DNA of 64,000 nt from Monocercomonoides exilis (taxonomy: Eukaryota > Preaxostyla > Oxymonadida > Polymastigidae), in assembly GCA_001643675.2 (NCBI GenBank), contig LSRY02000045.1, positions 182,001-246,000 of the forward strand. Reading direction: 5' to 3'. Of this stretch, positions 43,520 to 52,717 are shown piece after piece (the stretch's first letter is position 1; the number at the start of each line of letters is the position of its first letter). The translations under genes were made by a program, and so were the position numbers. The notes under the pieces are model-generated. The model had not been told where the DNA came from and ran no database searches. It saw only the letters and a list, made by a program, of their open reading frames with translations.

Positions 43520-44809
43520 TTGCATCGCGCTCTCTTTTTGTCTTTTCTAACATCTCAGTCATTGGCTGCCTCGAACACCTCATTTGTCGGGTGCCATCGC
43601 ACTCAGAATGTTGCAATCAGTGGGAGTGAAGGGAATCCGTCGAAGCCAGCGAGACAACAGATTACAGAAAATGGGACGAATTCATTCACTTGGTGCGAGT
43701 GGAATGAGTCAAAAGCAAATGGAACATCGACATCCACCAGTAATGGTGCTTCAAATGGAGGGGCGATTTACATGTATAACCTGGGATCGGGAACACTTTC
43801 AGTGAAATTTTGTTCTTTTAATGATTGCCATGCATATTATGCTGGGGGAGGAATTACTTGCGTTTCTATTAATTCAGTCAAGGCTGAAAACAATTCATTT
43901 AATGCATGCACTGCTCAAAATCGTTATGGAGGAGGATTGTATGCTGAATCAATTTCGTCATGTGTCAGGATCAGTGGCTGCGAATTCCAGAAATGCAAAG
44001 CAAGTAGTACAGGAGGGGGGATCGATCTTTATAATTTTAATGCTTCTGGGTCAGAATGCATGCCATCGGAAAACGGTAAAGGTGAGAGTGCATGCGTGTT
44101 TGACTGTAGTTTCAATTTATGTTCAATTTCTGGTTCATATGGCGGAGGTATGGTTTGTCAAAATGTTCCAGCTGCATTCAAGATGAGGAGCCTCCAGTTT
44201 ATTTCGTGCACAGCAGTGTCGAATGGTGGAGGATTTTGGTTTAATCCAAGTCGATCAACAGCTCCAAGCAACAACATTTATTGTTATTTCTTCTTCTTCC
44301 ATGATTGCAGTTGCAGTAATTCCACTCCATATGGGCACGATGTGTATTTTCGAGATGCTAACAATCTCTTTTCGTCATACAACCCGTTCCATGAATCGTT
44401 CACAACGAATAGCGATAATAGGAGAGTGTGTTATGCTGACAGTAATTGGGTGTATCAGCACACAGAAAAAAAGGGATGGTTGAAGGAAGGGATGAAAGAT
44501 CGATATGTTGGGGCGAGTGGGGATGACGCAAACAATCTGTGTGGGATGAGTGAGGCAGCGCCGTGCAAGACAGTGGGGCATGCAGTGGGGTCGAGCATGG
44601 CGCAGCTGAGCTCGACAATCACAGTGCTGGGTGGGAAGCATGTGAGCGAAGGGGCGACGATCAGTGTTGGGGAAAAGAAGATTTCTGTTGTTGGGAGAGG
44701 GAAGACAGTGAGTGTGATTGGGACAAATTCTCTTTCTTCAATTTCAACGATGCTGTTCAGTGTGGCAAGTGGACAGTTGGAGTCGAAATATTTTTGCTGG
44801 ATGAAATAA
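43520..44809 (+). CDS. G6: Y-type beta-helix protein, mosaic partner of G5
   Basis: About 429 codons from TTG at the hydrophobic RALFLSFLTSQSLAAS segment. The ATG used in G5 exists at 43,396, but an A-run one base shorter (43,418-43,423) puts it out of frame. The first four coils are identical to G5. The patch 44,223-44,388 encodes GGGFWFNPSR and CSCSNSTPYGHDVYFRDANN instead of the G5 residues; GGGFWFNP and CSCSNSTPYGHDVYF also occur in G1. A second small patch is at 44,618-44,690. It ends at the same early stop as G2 and G5. Probably secreted or surface-located. Confidence 0.65.
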   Translation: MHRALFLSFLTSQSLAASNTSFVGCHRTQNVAISGSEGNPSKPARQQITENGTNSFTWCEWNESKANGTSTSTSNGASNGGAIYMYNLGSGTLSVKFCSFNDCHAYYAGGGITCVSINSVKAENNSFNACTAQNRYGGGLYAESISSCVRISGCEFQKCKASSTGGGIDLYNFNASGSECMPSENGKGESACVFDCSFNLCSISGSYGGGMVCQNVPAAFKMRSLQFISCTAVSNGGGFWFNPSRSTAPSNNIYCYFFFFHDCSCSNSTPYGHDVYFRDANNLFSSYNPFHESFTTNSDNRRVCYADSNWVYQHTEKKGWLKEGMKDRYVGASGDDANNLCGMSEAAPCKTVGHAVGSSMAQLSSTITVLGGKHVSEGATISVGEKKISVVGRGKTVSVIGTNSLSSISTMLFSVASGQLESKYFCWMK

Positions 44810-45227
44810 CGGCAAATCCCAGGTCTGAAGGAGAGCATCCAATAAAATCATCCGTATTTGTGTTGGTGCTGCCACAGCTGCCAATAACTGCCTTTGAGGT
44901 GAAAAAACAAAATTCTGCTGCAGCTCCTCGTCTCTCCTTACACCCCTCCCAATCGCTGTTTCCATTGCTCCCATCCCCTTCCCCGCTGTATTGGTTCACC
45001 CAGGTGCCCGGATCATCGAAAAATTCTTCTGTTGCAAAACATCCCCAGCTGCGCCCTGCTGAGAAATAAAATCCGAAAAAATAGAAATAAAAAAGGTGCA
45101 ACACGTCAACGGCTCCCTCGAGAGGCAAACAAAATGGCACACTTCCATCAGCATTGCAGAAAAGATAACATAGTAAAAGGAAACAACGCCACTCACCGAC
45201 ACCAAGCTGCCCCACAAGCCCACTCAT
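44757..45227 (-). CDS. H copy 3
   Basis: Inverted partner of H copy 2, 156 codons from ATG, with minor residue changes (for example AAAEFCFF for AVAEFCFF). It overlaps the 3' end of G6 tail to tail, exactly as H copy 2 overlaps G5. Same cautions about coding strand. Confidence 0.38.
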   Translation of the reverse strand: MSGLVGQLGVGEWRCFLLLCYLFCNADGSVPFCLPLEGAVDVLHLFYFYFFGFYFSAGRSWGCFATEEFFDDPGTWVNQYSGEGDGSNGNSDWEGCKERRGAAAEFCFFTSKAVIGSCGSTNTNTDDFIGCSPSDLGFAVISSSKNISTPTVHLPH

Positions 45228-46976
45228 ACCGCCAACTCACAACATTTTGCAGGCACAGCGCATAGAAAGAGGCATCACAAACATGCTCCATGCACAGGCA
45301 CAGCCATCTGGCCGATAAATCGCTGCCTCATTTCCCAGGCACCCCAGAGGCTCGGCACCCGTACCACCTCAAGGATCGAATCACACCCCTCAGGGTATGC
45401 CATGTGCTATGTCTGTTCCTGGCTGCAAAACTTCTCTCAACACGCTTTCAGCTTTTTCTGTTTTCATTTGATCTGATTGCATAAACCAGTTCATCAATCT
45501 ATTTGAAAAAAAACTTTTTTATAAAATTATAAATATGAATTTATTATAATATTTATTAAACAGAAAAGTGCCATTTCCCCTGATTTCTGTGTGTCCAGAC
45601 TCCTCCAAATCCAATTTCTCAGCCATTTCAAAAGAATTCATTTGCCCTGGCTCCTTCACAAAGACAATAATGTGTGTTGATTCCCTTGCATTTTTTCACA
45701 CAGGGGAATGCCACACAAACATACAAATAAAATAATATGTTTTGAGTGGAACTGAGCGAAAAAGAAACCAACAATGCGAATGAGAACAAAACAGAGAATA
45801 CAGAGATTGAAATCTCTCTCTGAAATAACAAAATATTTTTTATTTTTGTGAATTTTGAAAGACATTTTCAATCCCTTCATGCACATCACAATTCAAATGC
45901 CTCCTTTTCTTCATCTTCCTTCTCTTGTGACAGCAAGCTCCACACCCTCCATATGTTCTCCATCTCCCTCTTCATTTCTCTCCCTTCCAAAAATACAACT
46001 GCCCCTCAACCTCACTCAACAAACACATCTGCTCCATGGGGCATATGCCCATCCAGCATCCTTTCCTCCGCTTCATCCTCACCCCCTCCAACAACTGCCT
46101 GCCACTCACCATCCTCTCTCATTTTTTCTGTCTGCATTTCCCCATCCTTTCGGATCCGAAACACACAGCATCTGTCGCCTCCATCAACATTGCCAACAAC
46201 CTTGCTGAGCGTGGAATCATCACACCCACAAACACTCCTCACCCCATTTCATTTGCCCAGCCACACCATCTTCCTCTTCACCTTCCTTCTTCCTCCTCCT
46301 TCTCCCTTTCCATTCCATCTCAATCCCTGCCTCTCTGCTTTTCTTCTTTCCAACTCCCTTCCAAAGACTTCTCGAAGCAGACTGCCAACTGCCCCTTCCA
46401 TCGCCTTCCTCTTCCTCTTCTTCTTCCTCATTGCAAAGCAACACATCTCCATCACTCCCAACAACATCCAGCCCCCCTCTTTTTGCTCATTCACAGACAC
46501 ACATTCCCCAAATAACACAAATATCAAAAGGGAATGCCAAAGGCAATGCAACCTCCTCCGCACACATTTTCCAACGTGATCGTTGATGAGCAGCCACACC
46601 ACAAGGCTGGCAATAACTCATATAAAAAAAGGATTTATTAAGCAATTTTCACTTCTTTCTCTTCCCCTCACAAACTGAGTTTCATCCGCCATTCCACCTT
46701 GCTCTTTCATCTTCATTTCCCTCTGCTCCCTTCTCCCAACTCGTTCTGGACGAGACATCTCATTCCTCCACCAACCTCTCAAAAATCACTAACTACTCCA
46801 TTCTCCACAAATGCATCCTTCTCGTTTTCCCAGATATCTGATTGCAAAAGAAAACAAACTGCATGAACCAGCCCCACCGTTTCTATCAAAAAATTCATCT
46901 TTCCATATCCTCAAATACAGTTTAAAAAAACCATCACTCATTCGATATGGAACACATATGAATTGAAACTTATGAG

Positions 46977-47204
46977 ATGGCCAAAGAATGTGCATCCTGC
47001 TCAAAATTCACTCAGACACACCAATTGATAATTCAATCCTTGCTCAGTTCACAGAACTTTTTTGACAATCCCAATCAAAAAATGTCCATCTTGTTGTCTT
47101 TCCTTTTGCTTCATGCAAGGCTTCATTCACAAACAGATTCAAAATTATTCCTCTTCTCATTTCTAACCTTTTGCATTCTTTCTTTTTCACTTCCCTTTCC
47201 ATGA
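46977..47204 (+). CDS. MAKEC ORF, copy 3
   Basis: Identical, inverted partner of 36,588-36,815 in the right arm of P4. Nothing further can be said about function. Confidence 0.3.
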   Translation: MAKECASCSKFTQTHQLIIQSLLSSQNFFDNPNQKMSILLSFLLLHARLHSQTDSKLFLFSFLTFCILSFSLPFP

Positions 47205-47538
47205 ACTCATAACACTGATGATCGCCAAAGTGCTTGCGTTTCTGGCCTTGATGACTCCAATTCAAAAACCAAGCGCTTTGTCATATTTCCTTCCACAAGC
47301 AAAAAATCAAAGACGGATAAACAATCCTTGTTTCTTCTGATTGATTGATTCACACACTGGGCTCAGATGGATTTTCTAAATAATGTTGATGAAGATAACA
47401 AATCGAAACAGGGGATGGCGATGAAGAATGGCTGAAAAAGAGACGCTCCAAGTGGTAATCAAATGGCATTTCAGTCGAAGACAAATGCCTTTCTAACACA
47501 AGAAAATCATATTGTTCTGTCTTTTAGGATGTTGAGGG

Positions 47539-47727
47539 ATGTTGATCCAATTTCCCAGATCGAGTGTTGGCGAATATGAAGAAGAAGAAAAAACGTTTGA
47601 GAACATGGAAAGAGAATATGACTCACGAGGGAAAGAGAAAATTAGGATAAATGAAAATTATCCATTTGTATCTATGTTGGATTTCACAATGAAGTTGAAA
47701 GATGGTCCCAGACGTTGTCCAACATGA
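47539..47727 (+). CDS. MLIQF ORF, copy 3
   Basis: Identical, inverted partner of 36,065-36,253, with the same ATG and stop. Followed on the same strand by the MINKY ORF. Confidence 0.38.
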   Translation: MLIQFPRSSVGEYEEEEKTFENMEREYDSRGKEKIRINENYPFVSMLDFTMKLKDGPRRCPT

Positions 47728-47874
47728 GAAGATTGAAAGAATTGTTCAAAAGTGCAACAAGGATGAAACATGACAAGAACAAGATTTGGCATTGTCTTTC
47801 CTTTTCCTTCCCTTTATTAAAAAAAAACCATTTATTCAGGAGAAAAGAAGGATATGAAGCAATCCAGGTGCTGA

Positions 47875-48147
47875 ATGATAAATAAATACATTGTCGATAT
47901 TTTCTCCCTCTTATTATCTCATGCTCATCACGAGCACCAAACTTCAGAAAGAAAGACTAAAATTCTCATCTTTTCTGCTCATTTGGCACTCAAACAGCAA
48001 GAATTGGCAAGGTTGTTGAGCTGCCCCACAAACAATCCCCTGTCCCCATTTCTCTTCCAGCCTCTGCCCTTTCAACCAAAATACTTCAAATTGAGCCATC
48101 GTTCATTCATCAATCTCTCCAATCTGTTATGGAAAATGATCAAATGA
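47875..48147 (+). CDS. MINKY ORF, copy 3
   Basis: Identical, inverted partner of 35,645-35,917. The stretch 48,148-48,630 after it is AT-rich palindrome arm without a gene. Confidence 0.38.
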   Translation: MINKYIVDIFSLLLSHAHHEHQTSERKTKILIFSAHLALKQQELARLLSCPTNNPLSPFLFQPLPFQPKYFKLSHRSFINLSNLLWKMIK

Positions 48148-48630
48148 AGTTAAATGATAAAAAAACTGCACAACAGAATGAGAAATCAAGACGTCAAACA
48201 TTCCAGCTGGGATGAGTGAATTATTTTTTTAAGTGATATGGCAGGTGAGCCAGCAACAGTTTTATTTTGAGGGAAACTGAAATTGTTCATTTTGATTGAT
48301 GGAATGCTGCGAGGATGCGACATTTTCGATGGAAATGAAGAATTTTCAATGTATGTAATTTTTATTGTTCTATATGTTGTGAAGATATTTCCATCCGTAT
48401 CCTCTCCAAAGTCTTGATTCAGGCAAATTATTTAAAATGGACAATTTATTCCATGCAGAGCAGAACAGCGAGGAAGCGAACCAAATGTTATCTTACAAAT
48501 ATATTATTAGAGCCTGAATATATTTTATCATAAATGTTTATGCAACTTTTTATGGACTCAACATGCGCGACGTACAGAAATGCGATGAAGAATGAATTTT
48601 GATGGAGCAAAAATCAAGGGGGTTGGAAGA

Positions 48631-51180
48631 TGCCAAAGCTAAAAAGGAAGTCTAATAGATTTGCCTTAATAGGGAACCCTTTTGAAGATGAAGAGGACAT
48701 TTTCAAAAAAATGCATTGTTAGAAAAATTGAGTCAGATGACTGAAACAGGAGATTGAAATCAGTTGGAGCAGAACAAGGCGCATTTCTTGGGATGAGAAG
48801 GGCAAGACATTGATTTTATGGGCTGAGGAGAGGGATAGAATGGCATTTGATTGCTTGGCTTGAGAGCCGTAAATACGAGAAAAACAGGCATTTTGGCACA
48901 ACACAGACACCTGAGGAAAATTACAGGCAAAACGGATTTGAGTCATTTTACTATCGCCTATGGCATTACGTCATCGAGATTGCTACGTTGAGGATATTTC
49001 TCAACAGAAAGTACTGACGACTGAACTGGACATTATCTTCATTGTGTTATTCACTTTCATCTCTTCTTTTTCTTCTTCTTCTTCTTTGCAGTTGTCTTCA
49101 ACACCGAGAAATACGAAATTATTTTTTCCCCTGATTTTTGTTCATCATTTTCTTCACCTTCTTCGCCTTCTTCGCCATATTCAGTCTTGTCTTCTTCATC
49201 CACTTCTATCTCATTTTTTCCATCATCATCTTCATCTTCCGATTCTTCTTCACCCAGCACCTTTACCAACACCACCACATCCTTCTCATTCTCCTTCTGC
49301 GAGCCGACTGAGCGAAATGTTCATCTGAATGAGGGTGCCAGTTCTGGGAGTGTTTGCAGGGCTGGTTCACATCCAGTCGATTTGGGGTTGAATGTGGAGC
49401 ATGTTTCATTTGGTACCAGCAGCCATTCACAGCCGCTTTTTGGGGAAGAGGGGAGGAAATGAATGAGATGGTGAGGATGTGGGAGGGATAAGGCAAGAGA
49501 CCGATTGCATTCACATCATCGCTTTCCTTTTTGTCAGCTGTTCAACCATCTTCATCGTCATCATCTTCTTCTTCTTTTGCTTCTGTCTGCAACGAGTGGG
49601 CAATGAGGTATTTTTGAGGAATGGAGATGAAAGAGGTGAGCAATGCAGGGCATTGGTGGAGCCAGAGATGGAAATGGCAGTTTGTGTTGCTTGGAGCAGA
49701 GAGCGAGATGAATGAGAGAGAAGAGAAGAAAGAGAAGGAAGAGAAGAAAAAGAAGAGGAAGAAGCAAAGGGGAAAGAAGTGATGTTCATTTCTGTCTTCT
49801 CTTTTCCGATGAGGTCAGCCACCCGCTGTGCAGCACCTGCCTTCCTCGTTCAGCATTGAGCTCTCAGCAAACCGAGTGAAGCTGCACATCATCTCTTTTC
49901 TTCTCTTCTCTTCTTCTCTGCTACACCGACGCCACAGTCACATCCATCGAGTGGTGTCTGAAGAACACGGGGAGCTCCCCTTTGCCAAGCGATGGCAGCA
50001 CAGCAGCAGCGGTAGCGGCAGATTGTGCATGGGGTAGCTGTGGAGCGGTTTCCGCAGGAGCGACTGGTCAAGCATCTCCGGCACGATGTTCGCCTCCTCT
50101 GCAGCGTTATCTCTTGTCAGGATGGTCTCGCGCAGCTGGTCATTGCCCTCGATCTTGCCGGGAGATGGAACATCGGGCTGTGTGTTGGCAGCACAGCCAC
50201 TTTGTTTAGCGTGTCTTGAAAGGGCGAGAGGACTTCAGGAGAAGACTGCTGCGATGGGAGAAGTCATTCATCAGAGAAGCGACGGAGCGGAGAAGCGATG
50301 GAACAGAGGGGTGGAGAGGACAGGCTGTGTGGAGGATGAGAAGGGAAAGAGGAGGGGAAGGAATTTCTGGAAGAGGGCGAGAAAGATGAATAAAAGGAGA
50401 GGGGTGTTGTTTTCGGAGAATATTGTGAGGTGGATGGAGGAGGAGAATAACAAAGACAAGAAACTGAGAGCAGCCATCACTCTGGAATTGTGAGGGGAAA
50501 GGGGAGGGCGATGGCGAAGAAAAGGCAGAGGAATGAGCAGTGGATGGCCGGGCGTGGTGATTTGGATGGAAGGATCAGGCACGACATTCGGGAATGAGAT
50601 TTTGTGAAGAGTTTGAAGTGAGCTGTGGAAATGGGATGTTTTGGGGGATGTTCAAGATCTTATGAAATATGATTGAATTGCGAAAAGAATTGTTTGTCAC
50701 ACCATTTATTCGCCTTCTTCAATTTGAATTACCTTTTCTTCCTCATTTTCTTCTTCATCTTCATTATCTCCATTATCACCATCATGTTTTCGTTTGCACC
50801 ATCTCAACAAATGAAGGTGTTTTTATGTGAAATCTAGATTATTATCATTTTTGCCTTCATAACCTTCGACAAGTCTGAGTTCTCCCTTTTATTTGATTCC
50901 TTCTTCTTCTTCATCTTCCCCTTCGATATTTTTAAGAAAAGGGTTTGTGGAGATTATTTGAGAAGAAGCAACAAGAAGTTGGGCTTTGGCTGATTTCTTT
51001 TGAGGAATTAGAGGCAAAGTGAAGACGGGACAGATGTGTTTTGTTGGCTGAAAAGAACGATATTTGGGGGAGGAGAATCAAGTCAGTGAAGAGCAATCGC
51101 TATTAAAGGTATTGGTTTGATTTTTTTATTACGATTATTCGTTTATTATTATTATTATTTAATGAAATTAGGTTTTTTTG
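48631..51180. repeat. Module D2: inverted copy of the 7.1-9.8 kb region
   Basis: Starts where the P4 right arm stops being identical to the left. The reverse complement aligns with about 7,060-9,790; for example, the frame 49,479-49,715 (+) matches 8,542-8,781 (-). It joins P4 to the L-like/K modules in front of G7. Frames on both strands are partly kept, with several frame-changing indels. Confidence 0.75.
49057..49278 (-). pseudogene. Acidic Asp/Glu-rich frame, copy 2
   Basis: Partner of 8,992-9,195 with in-frame length changes in the acidic runs, ending SGEKIISYFSVL and then a Lys run from a TTC repeat. It lacks a clear ATG context. Same unknown gene as copy 1. Confidence 0.35.
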
Positions 51181-51183
51181 AAC

Positions 51184-52080
51184 GAGTGTTTAATGTCAAA
51201 GCACGCTATGGAATGTGGAAAGATGGGGATGTTGGATGCATTGAAAGAAATCAGGATATAATAAATGAAGGGAAGTAATGAGAAATGAGGTGGAGGAGAA
51301 ATAAAAGAATGAATGGGAAAAGAAGGGATTTGCGAGATTGACAAGACATTTTGGAAAGAAGGAGGGGAAGAGACAGAAGAGAGAGCAGAAGATTGATGAG
51401 ATGGGTGAATGGCATATGCTCAATGAATAATTTATTGAAGCAGCAGCAGCAGAAGCAGAAGCAGAAGAAGAAGAAGATGATGATGATGCAGCAGATGATT
51501 GGGAAAGGGAAAAGGTATTTGGCATTTCATCTTTTGTGTGATATCTTATTTTTTTATTTATATTTTTCTTTGATATTTTATCTTTTTTGTATTTCATAAT
51601 ATTGTTTTATTTCATGTGTTCTTGTCGTTATTATCATATTAGAAGTTTTGGAAGAACAATCAAAAGGGATGTGTGAATGGAGCATGGAAAGAGAAGATAA
51701 TGGATGTATTTGAAGAAATCGGGACATAACAATTGGAGGATGATGAATGGGATAAACCAGAGAAAATGAAATGAAGATGATTTTCATGAATGTTTTTGGA
51801 AGGTATTTGCGATGAGTCTTGTAAAAACTAAAAAAAGAGAGAACAGAAAAATTGATGATACAGCAGAAGAAGAAATATGACAAAAATTCGAAAAGAAGAA
51901 AAAGAAGCTGAAGTTGGAGCAGAAGATAGGGAAAAGAAAAAGAGATGAAGAAGGAAAACAAGAGGGATTGGAAGAATGAATATTTTTTTTTTGGAGCATT
52001 GGAAGAAGAGCAGAAAGAAGGGAATGAGATGGTGATATGAATTGAGGGAGGACATGAAGAAGAAAAAAGAGAAAAGAGAT
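51184..52080 (+). pseudogene. L-like exon group, G7-side copy
   Basis: Near-identical inverted partner of 30.0-30.9 kb. Plus-strand exon-like pieces: FERVFNVKARYGMWKDGD after a possible GTATTG ... ATTAG intron (about 51,115-51,173); a piece ending at AAAAG/GTATTT near 51,513; then FWKNNQKGCVNGAWKEKIMD after TATTAG near 51,641, interrupted by a stop. Probably a decayed multi-exon gene. Confidence 0.35.
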
Positions 52081-52081
52081 T

Positions 52082-52417
52082 TTGGAGAAAAATAGAGGAA
52101 AGTCAGTTCAACAAAGAATTATTCAAAAAAGGAGATGGGAATATCCTCAAGAACACTATCAAAAAGAGCATCTTTATGGATGGAGATTGCAGTATGTTTT
52201 GTTTTTGTTGGAGATGATGGAAGGGATGAGGAAGCAAGGAATGCAGCGATTCTTTGAGAAAAGTTGGCAAGAGAAAAGGAAAACAAAGGTATGATATTTT
52301 TATTAATTATATAATTCGACCTGTTTTTTATATGATTTATTGTTTTTTCTTTTTATTTTGTTTGAACAAAATTGTTTTTGCTTGCGTTTTCTAAAACAGC
52401 GAGGAAAAGCAGAATAA
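52082..52417 (+). pseudogene. K copy 3 with a 111-nt candidate intron, exon 2 broken
   Basis: Exon 1 (52,082-52,288) encodes the same residues as K copy 2. The intron 52,289-52,399 runs from GTATGATATT to TTTTCTAAAACAG, with the branch-point-like CTAA directly at the acceptor, as in metamonad introns. Exon 2 reads RGKAE and then TAA, where copy 2 continues with CAA; hence this copy is probably inactive. Confidence 0.5.
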
Positions 52418-52433
52418 GATCAGACGATAGAAA

Positions 52434-52717
52434 GTGAAGGGCAATGAGCAGAATCAGCTTGGGAAAGAGCTTTGTAGGATTATTAATAATAAAAAGGCAT
52501 TGGCAGCGAAGGTCTGTTATATTTTTTTTATGAGATCCATAACATATGCAGCAGAAAGAGACAAGAAAAGGGATTTGGGCATATTTTTGGTTACCAAGGA
52601 ATATCACATTGAAGAAATGAAGGAAGAGAGAGAGGAGGACAGCGAGGAGGTGAAGGAAGAGATGGAGAAGGAAGAGGAGAAGGAAGAGAAGAAGAAAGCG
52701 AAAGAGGAGGGAGTGTA
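52434..52717 (+). other. 5' flank of G7 with a Glu/Lys-rich frame
   Basis: The frame opens at GTG, not ATG. It reads NQLGKELCRIINNKKALAAK, then an MKEEREEDSEEV ... KEEEKEEKKKAKEEG run that stops just inside the G7 frame. It may be the first exon or leader region of G7; equivalent purine-rich flanks precede G1 and G4. I cannot join it to G7 in frame through the 40-nt GT-AG interval. Confidence 0.3.

Larger units (their letters stand above)
35161..48631. repeat. Y-type palindrome P4, the largest
   Basis: Arms 35,161-41,677 and 42,117-48,631 pair with a coordinate sum of 83,792-83,794, about 6.5 kb each. They include G5/G6, H copies 2 and 3 and the MAKEC, MLIQF and MINKY ORFs, which are identical between arms. 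Differences are concentrated in short patches inside G5/G6. Outside the arms the left side continues with the 33.2-35.2 kb block and the right side with an inverted copy of 7.1-9.8 kb, so the flanks are truly different DNA. Confidence 0.93.
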
